Origin: Treponema sp.
Lineage (GTDB): Bacteria; Spirochaetota; Spirochaetia; Treponematales; Treponemataceae
Direction: 5' to 3'
NCBI GenBank assembly: GCA_016297805.1
Contig: JAEDFX010000023.1
Span: 1-27,404, forward strand
DNA length: 27,404 nt
In this document: in pieces, positions 1 to 7,095 of the stretch
Numbering within the stretch: the first letter of the stretch is position 1
How the letters are laid out: every line of letters begins with the position of its first letter
Notes under the pieces: generated by a model
The model's database searches: none
What the model saw: the letters and a program-made list of their open reading frames with translations, nothing else
Told to the model about the DNA's origin: nothing
Made by a program: the position numbers and the translations under genes

Positions 1-55
1 AAGATTATTCAAATCGCGTTTAATACCATCCACAGTATAACCCATTGTGTGCACC
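1..55 (-). pseudogene. Duplicated fragment of the hisF 3' end
   Basis: Bases 1-55 are identical to bases 190-244, which lie inside the intact hisF gene and encode the stretch VHTMGYTVDGIKRDLNNL near its C terminus. The copy lies downstream of hisF in the minus-strand direction and is separated from it by a hairpin-rich element. It begins at the window edge, so the repeat may extend further left and could include the last codons of hisF. It has no upstream hisF sequence or start, so it cannot make a HisF protein. The identity is seen directly; a duplication associated with the intervening element is inference. Confidence 0.8.
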
Positions 56-158
56 TGCCTGAAATCGAAGAAGCGTTAAAAATAAAGCGCTTTAGCGGTT
101 TATTTAGCTTCATCGAAAGAAAGGCAGGGAGCAAATCTGTGATTTGCGAATGGTGCAC
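49..158. repeat. Short IR-bounded hairpin element (MITE- or REP-like)
   Basis: This stretch is bounded by 7-bp inverted repeats, GTGCACC at 49-55 and GGTGCAC at 152-158. Inside are two nested structures. One is an imperfect hairpin of about 71 nt at 56-126, with ends tgcct and aggca, paired gaagc/gcttc arms and a central AAAGCGCTTT palindrome. The other is a perfect 7-bp hairpin at 131-147 (gcaaatc, loop tgt, gatttgc). No ORF is visible. GTGCACC also occurs in intact hisF at 238-244, exactly at the edge of the duplicated segment. The element lies directly after the hisF stop codon, so it may also act as an mRNA 3'-end structure. Mobility is inferred, since only one copy is visible. Confidence 0.55.
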
Positions 159-165
159 AGAAGAA

Positions 166-933
166 CTAATTTAAACGAACAGGAACAGAAAGATTATTCA
201 AATCGCGTTTAATACCATCCACAGTATAACCCATTGTGTGCACCATACTAGCAATAAGGGCTGCATCGGCTTTGCCTTCTGTAAGAACATCCGCCATGTG
301 CTGAGGTGTTCCACCACCGCCGCTGGCAATAACTGGAACAGGAACTGCTTCAGCAATCATTCTTGTCAATTCAATGTCATAACCTGTTTTCATACCGTCA
401 GCGTCCATTGAGTTCAATACAATTTCACCGGCACCAAGGCTTACACCTTTTTTTGCCCATTCTAGAGCATCAAAGCCAGTATCAACACGACCACCGTGAA
501 TTGTTGTTCCATATCCACTTGGTTTTGTTGGGTCTTTGCGAACATCCATACCAAGTACAATACACTGGTTACCAAAAATGCGGGCACCTTCTGTAATAAG
601 CTCAGGATTTTTAACTGCAGGACTATTTAGGGAAACCTTTTCTGCACCTGCAAGAATTGTTGAGCGGATGTCTTCGACAGTGTTAATTCCGCCACCAACG
701 CAGAATGGAATGAAAACCTGTGAGGCAACCTTTGAAATCAAATCAAGAATAGGACCACGTCCGCGGGCAGACGCAATAATGTCGTAGAAAACAAGCTCAT
801 CTACACCCTGACGATAGTATTCCTTTGCCATTTCTACAGGATCACCAATATCTACATTGTTCTGAAATTTTACACCTTTTGTTGTGCGGCCATCTTTTAC
901 GTCCAGGCAGACGATTACACGTTTCTTAAGCAT
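166..933 (-). CDS. hisF: Imidazole glycerol phosphate synthase, cyclase subunit HisF
   Basis: HisF is the (beta/alpha)8-barrel cyclase that uses ammonia delivered by HisH to convert PRFAR to imidazole glycerol phosphate and AICAR, in histidine and purine metabolism in the cytoplasm. The 255 residues match the usual family length. The two catalytic aspartates fall at their canonical positions, Asp11 in CLDVKDG and Asp130 in LGMDVRK. The phosphate-binding loops VGGGI (about 79-83) and ASGGGG (about 203-208) are present. The ATG lies inside the 3' end of hisH, with an 8-bp overlap, and a GGAG sits about 10 nt upstream, so translation is probably coupled to hisH. Other his genes are absent from the window. 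Intact catalytic residues favour true HisF over the sugar-amidinating paralogues found in some glycan clusters. Confidence 0.96.
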   Translation of the reverse strand: MLKKRVIVCLDVKDGRTTKGVKFQNNVDIGDPVEMAKEYYRQGVDELVFYDIIASARGRGPILDLISKVASQVFIPFCVGGGINTVEDIRSTILAGAEKVSLNSPAVKNPELITEGARIFGNQCIVLGMDVRKDPTKPSGYGTTIHGGRVDTGFDALEWAKKGVSLGAGEIVLNSMDADGMKTGYDIELTRMIAEAVPVPVIASGGGGTPQHMADVLTEGKADAALIASMVHTMGYTVDGIKRDLNNLSVPVRLN

Positions 934-1543
934 TGCAGAAATTCTCCAAAATTTTTAAACCAGGAACACCAGATTTTTCCGGGTGGAACTGGCAGGCGAA
1001 AATGTTTCCGCTTTGAATTACAGCTGGAACCGTGATGCCGTAATCTGCGGTTGCTTTGATTACTGACTCATCCTGTGGGCAGATAACGTATGAATGAACG
1101 AAATAAAAATCGGCGTTTTCTGGAACATCTTTTAAGATTGGACAGTCTTTTCGGTCAAGGTTATTCCAGCCCATGTGGGGAACTTTCATTCCCTGATTTT
1201 TTAGCTCTGGTTTTATATTATAGAAATGGCGGATAGCTCCTGGAATTAATCCAAGGCAGTCTGTATCGCCTTCTTCTGATTTTTCAAAAATAATCTGGGA
1301 GCCAAGACAGATTCCTAGAAGAGGTATGCCTGCTGTTGTTTTTGCTTTTATAAACTTATCAAAGCCTGTTTCTTTAAGCTGAACCATAGCGTAGGCTGCA
1401 TCTCCAACTCCTGGGAAAATTAATTTGTCGCAGTTTTCCAGGTCTGCAGGCTTTTTTGAAAGAATGTATTCAATATTCAAGCTTTTTAATGCGCGTTCAA
1501 CACTGGTAATGTTACCTGCATTGTAATCAATAATTCCAATCAT
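926..1543 (-). CDS. hisH: Imidazole glycerol phosphate synthase, glutamine amidotransferase subunit HisH
   Basis: HisH hydrolyses glutamine and channels the ammonia into the HisF barrel. It is a class I glutamine amidotransferase of 205 residues, normal for the family. The catalytic triad is visible: Cys79 in GICLGSQ, and His187 and Glu189 in QFHPEKSG. The oxyanion-region glycines (FPGVGD, 43-48) are also present. It precedes hisF and overlaps it by 8 bp, forming a two-gene operon. The ATG has no Shine-Dalgarno sequence; instead a strong promoter ends 8 nt upstream, so the mRNA is probably leaderless (see the promoter entry). The tandem-repeat array lies just upstream of the promoter. Confidence 0.96.
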   Translation of the reverse strand: MIGIIDYNAGNITSVERALKSLNIEYILSKKPADLENCDKLIFPGVGDAAYAMVQLKETGFDKFIKAKTTAGIPLLGICLGSQIIFEKSEEGDTDCLGLIPGAIRHFYNIKPELKNQGMKVPHMGWNNLDRKDCPILKDVPENADFYFVHSYVICPQDESVIKATADYGITVPAVIQSGNIFACQFHPEKSGVPGLKILENFCNA

Positions 1544-1551
1544 AGTTCAAA

Positions 1552-1580
1552 AGTATAGTGAATTGGGAGCTTGGTTTCAA
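1552..1580 (-). promoter_or_regulatory. hisHF promoter, probably giving a leaderless transcript
   Basis: Read on the minus strand there is a -35 box TTGAAA (1575-1580), a 17-bp spacer and a -10 box TATACT (1552-1557). Only 8 nt separate the -10 box from the hisH ATG (1541-1543). A start about 7 nt after the -10 box would leave a leader of roughly 0-2 nt, which agrees with the lack of a Shine-Dalgarno sequence. Confidence 0.6.
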
Positions 1581-1637
1581 TAAATTGTAAGTTTATTACT
1601 TTGTAAAAAATCTAAAGATGATGGGAAGTGGAACACC

Positions 1638-1757
1638 AGTGTCAGACATTAGTGTTCACAATCAACAGTGATACAACAATGACTGATATTAGTGTTCATA
1701 ATCAACAGTGATACAACAATGACTGACATTAGTGTTCCAACAATGACTGACATCACT
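1638..1757. repeat. 40-bp tandem repeat (minisatellite)
   Basis: Two full 40-bp units (1651-1690 and 1691-1730) differ at only two positions. A third unit from 1731 is shortened by an internal deletion, and a decayed partial unit precedes the array from about 1638. The period is not a multiple of three, and the array lies between the stop codon of the small membrane-protein gene and the hisH promoter, so it is non-coding. GAACAC (1631-1636) and GTGTTC (1652-1657) form a short inverted repeat at its edge. Contiguous units without spacers rule out a CRISPR. Confidence 0.85.
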
Positions 1758-1763
1758 GTCACA

Positions 1764-1985
1764 TTATGCTTCACTGGCTTGTGAATCGCCTTTTTCTGAT
1801 GATGCTTCTTCTTTTTTTGGGGCCGGAACTGCTTTAGGGGCTTTTACTTTCTTTGGTTTTGGAGGTCGTTTTTTGTAGGTTGTAACAAATTTTGTGAATT
1901 CAATTACAAACAGCATGACAACAACTGTTCCAATTACGCGAAAATCTGCGAGAACTTTTAAAATAACCGGCAATAATTCTTTCAT
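1764..1985 (-). CDS. Small single-helix membrane protein with a Lys/Pro/Ala-rich tail
   Basis: I do not recognise a named family. The 73-residue product has one hydrophobic segment at about residues 14-34 (RVIGTVVVMLFVIEF), followed by a strongly basic, proline-rich stretch (YKKRPPKPKKVKAPK) and then an acidic, serine-rich end. The positive-inside rule places the tail in the cytoplasm. No clear Shine-Dalgarno sequence precedes the ATG; the upstream region is very AT-rich. It is divergent from recQ, and its stop codon abuts the 40-bp repeat array. It has no frameshift-sensitive or catalytic motif. The coding call rests on its coherent membrane-protein composition and on the space between neighbours, so it is moderately secure. 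Confidence 0.6.
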   Translation of the reverse strand: MKELLPVILKVLADFRVIGTVVVMLFVIEFTKFVTTYKKRPPKPKKVKAPKAVPAPKKEEASSEKGDSQASEA

Positions 1986-2093
1986 GATTATTTTTTTATC
2001 GGCAGAATCAAAAAAAAATTAAAATTTATGCTTTATTTGTAATTGGATTTCCTGAATTCGTACAACTGAGGCCATATTATATATGAGGATTTT

Positions 2094-3668
2094 ATGGCTG
2101 AGTTTACAGAAGAACCTTTTAAAAGTGATGATCTTGTGACCCAAACTGCTTATGATAGTTTTGGAATTAAGTATCTTTATCCATGGCAGAGACTTGTGGT
2201 GGCTAATATTTTGGAAGCTTATGAGTGTCAGAAGCATATAGATGAATTTAAAGAGTTTGATAATGATTCATTTTGTAAAGGAAGACAGATTGTTCTGTTG
2301 CCCACTGGAGCAGGAAAGTCATTATGTTTCCAGATTCCTGCATTGTTGTTGGATGGACCTACACTGATTATTTATCCACTGCTTGCTTTAATGTCGGATC
2401 AACAGCGAAGAATGGAAGAAGGTAGTCTGCGAAGTGTTACATTTCGGGGCGGGCAAAGTGATGAAGAGAGACGGGAAAATTTCAGGAAATTGAAGGAAGG
2501 CGCACAGATAATTCTGGCAAATCCAGAAGTGTTGCAGAGCGAAGAGCTTTTGCAGCAGTTATGTAAGATTGGAATAAAGCATATTGCTATTGACGAGGCA
2601 CACTGTGTTTCTGAATGGGGAGATTCTTTCAGACCTGCTTATCTTGGTCTTGGAAAAGTAATTCAGTCTATAAATCCTCCTATGATTACTGCTTTTACGG
2701 CAACTGCTTCTCCCAAGGTTTTGGACCGGGTTGCTGAAATCCTTTTTAATGGAGAAGCTCATGTTGTTCGTAGCGACAGCGACAGACCAAATATTCATTA
2801 TTACGTAAGATACGCTTCGGCTAAGAAAAAAGAAGCTTTGATTCTGGCAAAAACTGAAAAACGACCAATGATTATTTTTTGCGGAACTCGTGACAAGGCA
2901 GAGGATATGGCTCAGGAGTTAAACGTATGTTTTGGTCCGGGAACTTCACGATTTTACCATGCAGGACTGGAAAAAGCAGAAAAAGAAGTTACAGAAAAAT
3001 GGTTTTATGAAAGTAAAGATGGGATACTTTGTGCGACCTGTGCCTACGGCATGGGTGTAGATAAAAAGAACATAAAAACGGTTGTTCATATAGAAGCATC
3101 GCCTACGGCAGAGGCTTATATTCAAGAGGCTGGAAGAGGGGGGAGGGATGGCAGTGTGGCAAAGGCTATTCTAATCTGGAGTCTGGAGGATTCTCTGAAT
3201 TATTCGGTATATGAAAAAGGTAGTAGAGAGGCTGCTATGAGGGAATTTGCAGAAACTACAGATTGCAGAAGGCAGGTTCTGCTGGACGCGTTAGGTGCAG
3301 AACAGGCCGTCTGCAGTGGATGCGACCTGTGCAATGCAAGAGCCGCTGCCAGGGAAATTGAAAGTTTTAAAGGTATTCAGAAGATTCTGTACAGGCGGAG
3401 TTTGAAGGGGCAGCGGCATGTATCAGATTGGGAAGAAACTTATTCAATTATTAAAAGGTCAAAAAATGCTTATTCTGAGCAGGAAATTGAGGATGAACTG
3501 TTTGAACGGATGAATAAAGAATCTTTAAAGATTCTTGGGGTTAAGTCATGGACCCACGGAGATACGGTGGAAGTAATAAAACAACTTAAGGATTCAGGAA
3601 AAATCGAGCAGGATGAATTTTTATGGAAAGGTAAACTTCGGGCGAAAAAAAAGAAAACAGATTCCTAA
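2094..3668 (+). CDS. recQ: RecQ-family ATP-dependent DNA helicase, short form
   Basis: This superfamily 2 3'-5' DNA helicase acts in recombination and replication-fork repair. Visible motifs are a Q-motif-like region (FGIKYLYPWQ, 23-32), Walker A PTGAGKS (70-76), DEAH (167-170) followed by CVSEWG, motif III TAFTATASP, and motifs V/VI ending in YIQEAGRGGRDG (342-353). A RecQ zinc-binding cluster follows, with Cys391, Cys407, Cys410 and Cys413. At 524 residues it is shorter than the roughly 610-residue E. coli enzyme; only about 110 residues follow the zinc site, so the HRDC domain is missing and the winged helix may be divergent. About 20 extra charged residues lie between the Q motif and Walker A. 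A GAGG precedes the ATG. Its TAA overlaps the stop of the convergent OmpA gene by 4 bases. Confidence 0.93.
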   Translation: MAEFTEEPFKSDDLVTQTAYDSFGIKYLYPWQRLVVANILEAYECQKHIDEFKEFDNDSFCKGRQIVLLPTGAGKSLCFQIPALLLDGPTLIIYPLLALMSDQQRRMEEGSLRSVTFRGGQSDEERRENFRKLKEGAQIILANPEVLQSEELLQQLCKIGIKHIAIDEAHCVSEWGDSFRPAYLGLGKVIQSINPPMITAFTATASPKVLDRVAEILFNGEAHVVRSDSDRPNIHYYVRYASAKKKEALILAKTEKRPMIIFCGTRDKAEDMAQELNVCFGPGTSRFYHAGLEKAEKEVTEKWFYESKDGILCATCAYGMGVDKKNIKTVVHIEASPTAEAYIQEAGRGGRDGSVAKAILIWSLEDSLNYSVYEKGSREAAMREFAETTDCRRQVLLDALGAEQAVCSGCDLCNARAAAREIESFKGIQKILYRRSLKGQRHVSDWEETYSIIKRSKNAYSEQEIEDELFERMNKESLKILGVKSWTHGDTVEVIKQLKDSGKIEQDEFLWKGKLRAKKKKTDS

Positions 3669-4876
3669 TCCATAATTGTAATTTCAACTCGACGGTTTCG
3701 GCTGCGACCTTCTTCTGTGGAGTTTGTTGCAACAGGTTCAGTAGAGCCTTTTCCTTGGGTAAAAATGTGGTATTCATCACGGATGCCTTTGTTTACCAGG
3801 AAGTCTGCTACCGCTTGAGCTCTTTCCTCTGAAAGCTTCTGTCGTGCATTTACAGTACCTCGTTCTGCACAATGTCCTGTAATCAGCAGGTCGTTGGAGA
3901 ATTCTCTTAGAATTTCTCCAAGCTGCTCCAGTTTTGTCTTTTCCGATGGAAGAAGTTTATCTGAATCAGCTTCAAACTGAATGTTTTCCATACTGATTGT
4001 AAGACCTTTTTCACCACGACGTACCGAAATATTATCAAGTTTATATTTCTCTACTGTGTTCTGAAGACGCTGTACATTTGTATCATCATTTACAGATTTA
4101 TATTCTGTAACTTCACCTGTAGAAATTCCATTGAATAAAAAAGTATTCCCATAAATATCAACCATTTTAATCTGGAATTCTTCATTAAAATGATCTATGT
4201 CATTTTTTGAACAATCCCACCAGATTTTCTGCTTTGCATATCCTCTGGCTCCTGCATAAGTGGAGCCTTTGTAAATTTTTCCTCGGGTATTATCCTGAAA
4301 AAATTCATATTCCACATCAATAACCTGAAGTTCTACACCGTTTATCAGGTCATTTCCAGAATAGGTATAAGTCGCAGTAAAAGGAATTACCAGAGACTGA
4401 TTCATTCCAAACAGTTCTTTACAGTCATGTACTTCCAGTCCGTCAGCCTGCCAGCTTTCACCAATAGCTACTTCATGGTCTGGGAAAGAAGGAATATTTC
4501 TTACTGTAGGTAGACTGTCGCTGTCTGAATCATACAGTTCTCCTAATCTGGTTCTGCGAATTGTTACATTAGATTCTTCACCCCATGAAAGATAATTTCC
4601 TGTTCGGTTTACAAGGGAATTCTGTGTTGTCATATAATGGGTATTCAAAAGTGAAGAACCGTCCTCTTCTACATCAACAATTGTGGTAGAAGTACGATTG
4701 ATAAATTGGGTATGATTATTTAATTTACCGTTTAGATAGGCTTCTTCTTCAACTGTAGAAACATGGGAAACTGCATCGCCTATATTATGTTTAAATTGAA
4801 AAAGAACTGTGTTCTCTGCGAAAATATTATTGATACAAAGAAAAACTGCTGTAAATAAAAAAAATGATTTCTTCAT
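3665..4876 (-). CDS. Periplasmic protein with C-terminal OmpA-like peptidoglycan-binding domain
   Basis: The protein has 403 residues. A signal peptide (MKKSFFLFTAVFLCINNIFA) probably ends after Ala20, and no lipobox is evident. Residues about 21-290 form an unrecognised beta-rich domain. Residues about 295-403 are an OmpA/MotB C-terminal domain, with the hallmark segments FEADSDKLLPSEKTKL, LITGHCAERGT, LSEERAQAVADFLVNKGI, TQGKGSTEPV and a closing GRSRNRRVEI that carries the peptidoglycan-contact arginine. The usual GHTD is GHCA here. The likely role is to bind diaminopimelate- or ornithine-type peptidoglycan in the periplasm and tether the envelope. The gene is convergent with recQ (stops overlap) and divergent from the nuclease gene 46 bp away. 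A short leader or leaderless start is likely. Confidence 0.88.
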   Translation of the reverse strand: MKKSFFLFTAVFLCINNIFAENTVLFQFKHNIGDAVSHVSTVEEEAYLNGKLNNHTQFINRTSTTIVDVEEDGSSLLNTHYMTTQNSLVNRTGNYLSWGEESNVTIRRTRLGELYDSDSDSLPTVRNIPSFPDHEVAIGESWQADGLEVHDCKELFGMNQSLVIPFTATYTYSGNDLINGVELQVIDVEYEFFQDNTRGKIYKGSTYAGARGYAKQKIWWDCSKNDIDHFNEEFQIKMVDIYGNTFLFNGISTGEVTEYKSVNDDTNVQRLQNTVEKYKLDNISVRRGEKGLTISMENIQFEADSDKLLPSEKTKLEQLGEILREFSNDLLITGHCAERGTVNARQKLSEERAQAVADFLVNKGIRDEYHIFTQGKGSTEPVATNSTEEGRSRNRRVEITIMD

Positions 4877-4882
4877 AATCTT

Positions 4883-4891
4883 ATTATGTCA
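4883..4891 (-). promoter_or_regulatory. Extended -10 element of the OmpA-domain gene
   Basis: On the minus strand TGA-CATAAT forms an extended -10 element. Exactly 6 nt (AAGATT) lie between it and the ATG, which places the expected transcription start at or next to the start codon. The matching -35 is weak (TTTATA at 17 bp). No good Shine-Dalgarno sequence is present. Confidence 0.4.
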
Positions 4892-4922
4892 CATAAAATA
4901 GATTTTATAAATTACTGAATAA

Positions 4923-5351
4923 ATGTTAATATTAATTATGTTTTATAAAATTTTTGATCTGATTAAAAATCCTGAAAATATCTATGTTTTATTAGTGATG
5001 CTTTTTTTTCTTGTAATTCTTTTGATTATTCAAACGATGCGTCTCCATAGATTTAATTCTTCTGTTCGAAAAGATGCAATAAAACGGTCCAGGGCAGTCA
5101 TAGGCGGACAAGTGGTTGAACAGATTGCACCTTTCCTGCCCAATTTTCCCTGTAGCCCAGCAGATGCAAAGTTCATAGGAAAACCTGTGGATTTCATTGC
5201 ATTTTCGGGGCTGGCAGAAAAAGATAAGGTTGATGAAGTACTGCTGATAGAGGTAAAAACCGGTCAGTCTACGTTAAGCGGACGAGAAAAAGAAATCAAA
5301 AGGGCAGTAAAAGAGGGCCGAGTCAGATATGTAGAATACAGATTGAACTGA
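4923..5351 (+). CDS. Membrane-anchored predicted endonuclease, Holliday-junction-resolvase-related family
   Basis: This 142-residue protein has one N-terminal hydrophobic helix (about 16-36, YVLLVMLFFLVILLIIQ) followed by a small nuclease-like domain. Residues about 50-142 match the family annotated as predicted endonuclease distantly related to archaeal Holliday junction resolvase (PF10107, from memory). Recognisable segments are RSRAVIGGQVVEQIAPFLP, KFIGKPVDFIAFSG and LLIEVKTGQSTLS. The PVDF...EVKTG pattern gives the Asp and Glu-x-Lys residues of a PD-(D/E)XK-type site. The substrate is unknown. The ATG at 4923 has no clear Shine-Dalgarno sequence, and a second in-frame ATG lies at 4938. 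It is divergent from the OmpA gene and convergent with the EAL gene, with a shared hairpin at the junction. Confidence 0.82.
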   Translation: MLILIMFYKIFDLIKNPENIYVLLVMLFFLVILLIIQTMRLHRFNSSVRKDAIKRSRAVIGGQVVEQIAPFLPNFPCSPADAKFIGKPVDFIAFSGLAEKDKVDEVLLIEVKTGQSTLSGREKEIKRAVKEGRVRYVEYRLN

Positions 5352-5359
5352 TTTTTTTA

Positions 5360-5389
5360 CAAGCAGAATTAATTGATTAATCCTGCTTG
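5360..5389. terminator. Hairpin between convergent genes
   Basis: CAAGCAGAATTAA (5360-5372) pairs with TTAATCCTGCTTG (5377-5389) in a 13-bp stem with one mismatch and a 4-nt loop. It lies between the plus-strand nuclease gene and the minus-strand EAL gene and contains the stop codon of the latter. Neither strand has a U-tract after the stem; the T-run lies before it on the plus strand. It is therefore a 3'-end hairpin rather than a textbook intrinsic terminator. Confidence 0.4.
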
Positions 5390-7065
5390 CATTCTGTAAT
5401 GTTATTTTTTAGTAGAGCTGACTGGTCACCAGAAAGATATGCATCACAGAGATTGAAAGGCATTGGTTTTCCCCGGAGGAAGCCCTGTACAATATTACAG
5501 TTAAGTTTATTCAACAAATCCAACTGCTCAGGATGTTCGACACCTTCTGCGATTGTTTCCAGCCCCATTTTTTCAACCATATTGATGATACAGCTTGTAA
5601 TGTTTGCCTGAATACCATCAGCGGCAGTAATACCATTGATAAAGGCTTTGTCAATTTTAAGAGTATTCAAAGGTAACATTTGTAAATAACTTAATGATGA
5701 ATAACCTGTTCCAAAATCATCAAGAGAAACTCTAAGGCCTCGTGATTTTATATCCTTAAGCTTTTCGATGGTGTCATTCATATTGTTAATCATAACCCCT
5801 TCTGTGATTTCAATTTCCAGAAGCTCCGGTTTAATCTTATAATGTTCAATCAATTCGTCCAGTTCAGAAATGAAGTTATCACTTCTAAGCTGAATTGGGG
5901 ATACATTTACAGACATTATGCCTGTAAAATTGTATTTCTCCTGCCATGTTTTAAGTGTAGTCATGGCACTTTTAAGAACCCAGCGTCCAATTGGAATAAT
6001 AAGGCCTGTTTCTTCTGCCAAAGGAATAAATACTGAAGGTGCAATATCACCAAGTTCATCATCTCTCCAGCGAATCAGAGCTTCAAACCCTCTTAATTCT
6101 CCTGTGCGAATATCAAACTGAGGCTGATAATACTGTGAAAAAGAATTTTCAAGAATAGCAGTTGTCATTTTTGTCTGCAGAGTAAGATGCTGTATGAATA
6201 CGCGCTGCATGTCTGGTTCAAAATATACAAAATTATTTTTACCGTTCCTTTTTGCATAATGAATAGCCATATCAGCAAAGCGTACAAGTTCATCAAGCTG
6301 TTCTGTATGATTAGGAAAGAATGCTACGCCTCCAGAAACTCCAATCTGTTTAATCTGAAAAGCTTCGTAGATACAGTCAATGAAGTTTACTAAAGTATTT
6401 TCTGAGTCGAAATTCGAAATAATAACAGCAAATTCATCATCACCGTAGCGGAAAACCTGAATGTATTCCCTCATAAATTGCTTAAGAACTTCTGCGACTT
6501 GTACAATAAGAGAATCTCCTTCCTTTACACCACAGGAATCATTAATGTTCTGAAGGTTATCAATGTCAATCAGCAAAAGAGCCGCAGCTTTCTTCTGATA
6601 TTTTGAGGTTTCAATTGTAAGAGACAGAGTATCTCTAAAGCTGGTTCTGTTTAAAAAACCAGTTAGAGCATCTGTTGTAAGACTCTGCTTCAGTTTCTGA
6701 TAATAATGTCGTTCAGAAGTAATGTTTGAAAAAAGAATTATGACATATTTCTCTTCTGGCAAATACTTCATGTCAACTTTATACCAGAATTCTGTAGCAG
6801 GAGAGAAAAACTTAGATTCCGGATAAAATCTTCCTGCGATGGCATCCAGAGCCATTTTGAACCAAGGAATCTCCGCAGAAAGCTCTGATCCAAAATCGCT
6901 CCATTTTGTTGAGTCTTTTATTATATAGCCGACAGCTTTTTTAGCCTCTTCGTTTTTATAAATAATGTCAAAGTCTGTAATACGTTCAGAAACGTCTTTT
7001 ACAGGTTTTATAACTAGAATTGGAGCAGTAATATTGTCCAAAACAATTGAATAATTAATATTCAT
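5377..7065 (-). CDS. PAS-like/degenerate GGDEF/EAL protein, probable cyclic di-GMP phosphodiesterase
   Basis: This soluble protein has 562 residues and no membrane segment. Residues about 1-120 look like a PAS sensor fold. Residues about 128-285 form a GGDEF domain whose motif reads RYGDDEF (Gly208-Asp209-Asp210-Glu211-Phe212); the second glycine is replaced, so cyclase activity is doubtful. Residues about 300-545 form an EAL domain with the metal and catalytic residues in place: Glu328 (EALIRW), Asn387, Glu419, Asp449-Asp450 (DDFGTGYSSL), Lys470 (LKIDKAF) and Glu507 (AEGVEH). The expected activity is cyclic di-GMP hydrolysis to pGpG, with the GGDEF domain regulatory. It follows potD by 47 bp on the same strand. 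AGGAT precedes the ATG by 4 nt and a TATATT (7084-7089) could be its own -10 box. Confidence 0.93.
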   Translation of the reverse strand: MNINYSIVLDNITAPILVIKPVKDVSERITDFDIIYKNEEAKKAVGYIIKDSTKWSDFGSELSAEIPWFKMALDAIAGRFYPESKFFSPATEFWYKVDMKYLPEEKYVIILFSNITSERHYYQKLKQSLTTDALTGFLNRTSFRDTLSLTIETSKYQKKAAALLLIDIDNLQNINDSCGVKEGDSLIVQVAEVLKQFMREYIQVFRYGDDEFAVIISNFDSENTLVNFIDCIYEAFQIKQIGVSGGVAFFPNHTEQLDELVRFADMAIHYAKRNGKNNFVYFEPDMQRVFIQHLTLQTKMTTAILENSFSQYYQPQFDIRTGELRGFEALIRWRDDELGDIAPSVFIPLAEETGLIIPIGRWVLKSAMTTLKTWQEKYNFTGIMSVNVSPIQLRSDNFISELDELIEHYKIKPELLEIEITEGVMINNMNDTIEKLKDIKSRGLRVSLDDFGTGYSSLSYLQMLPLNTLKIDKAFINGITAADGIQANITSCIINMVEKMGLETIAEGVEHPEQLDLLNKLNCNIVQGFLRGKPMPFNLCDAYLSGDQSALLKNNITECKQD

Positions 7066-7095
7066 GTAATCCTACCATTTTTAAATATAGCACTG

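Noticed and set aside
49..158. Integron attC site
   Set aside because: The imperfect palindrome invited the idea, but I cannot find paired core sites of the GTTRRRY/RYYYAAC type, and no integrase or cassette gene is visible.
363..787. Two plus-strand ORFs inside hisF
   Set aside because: They overlap a gene with complete catalytic motifs on the opposite strand and encode no recognisable domain.
166..1543. HisH/HisF paralogues for sugar amidination (as in legionaminic or pseudaminic acid clusters)
   Set aside because: Both catalytic aspartates of HisF and the HisH triad are intact, and no glycan-biosynthesis genes are nearby.
1638..1757. CRISPR array
   Set aside because: The 40-bp units are contiguous, with no unique spacers, and no cas genes are present.
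6430..6447. Active diguanylate cyclase site in the GGDEF domain
   Set aside because: The motif reads GDDEF, so the second signature glycine is missing, while the EAL site is complete; phosphodiesterase is the safer call.
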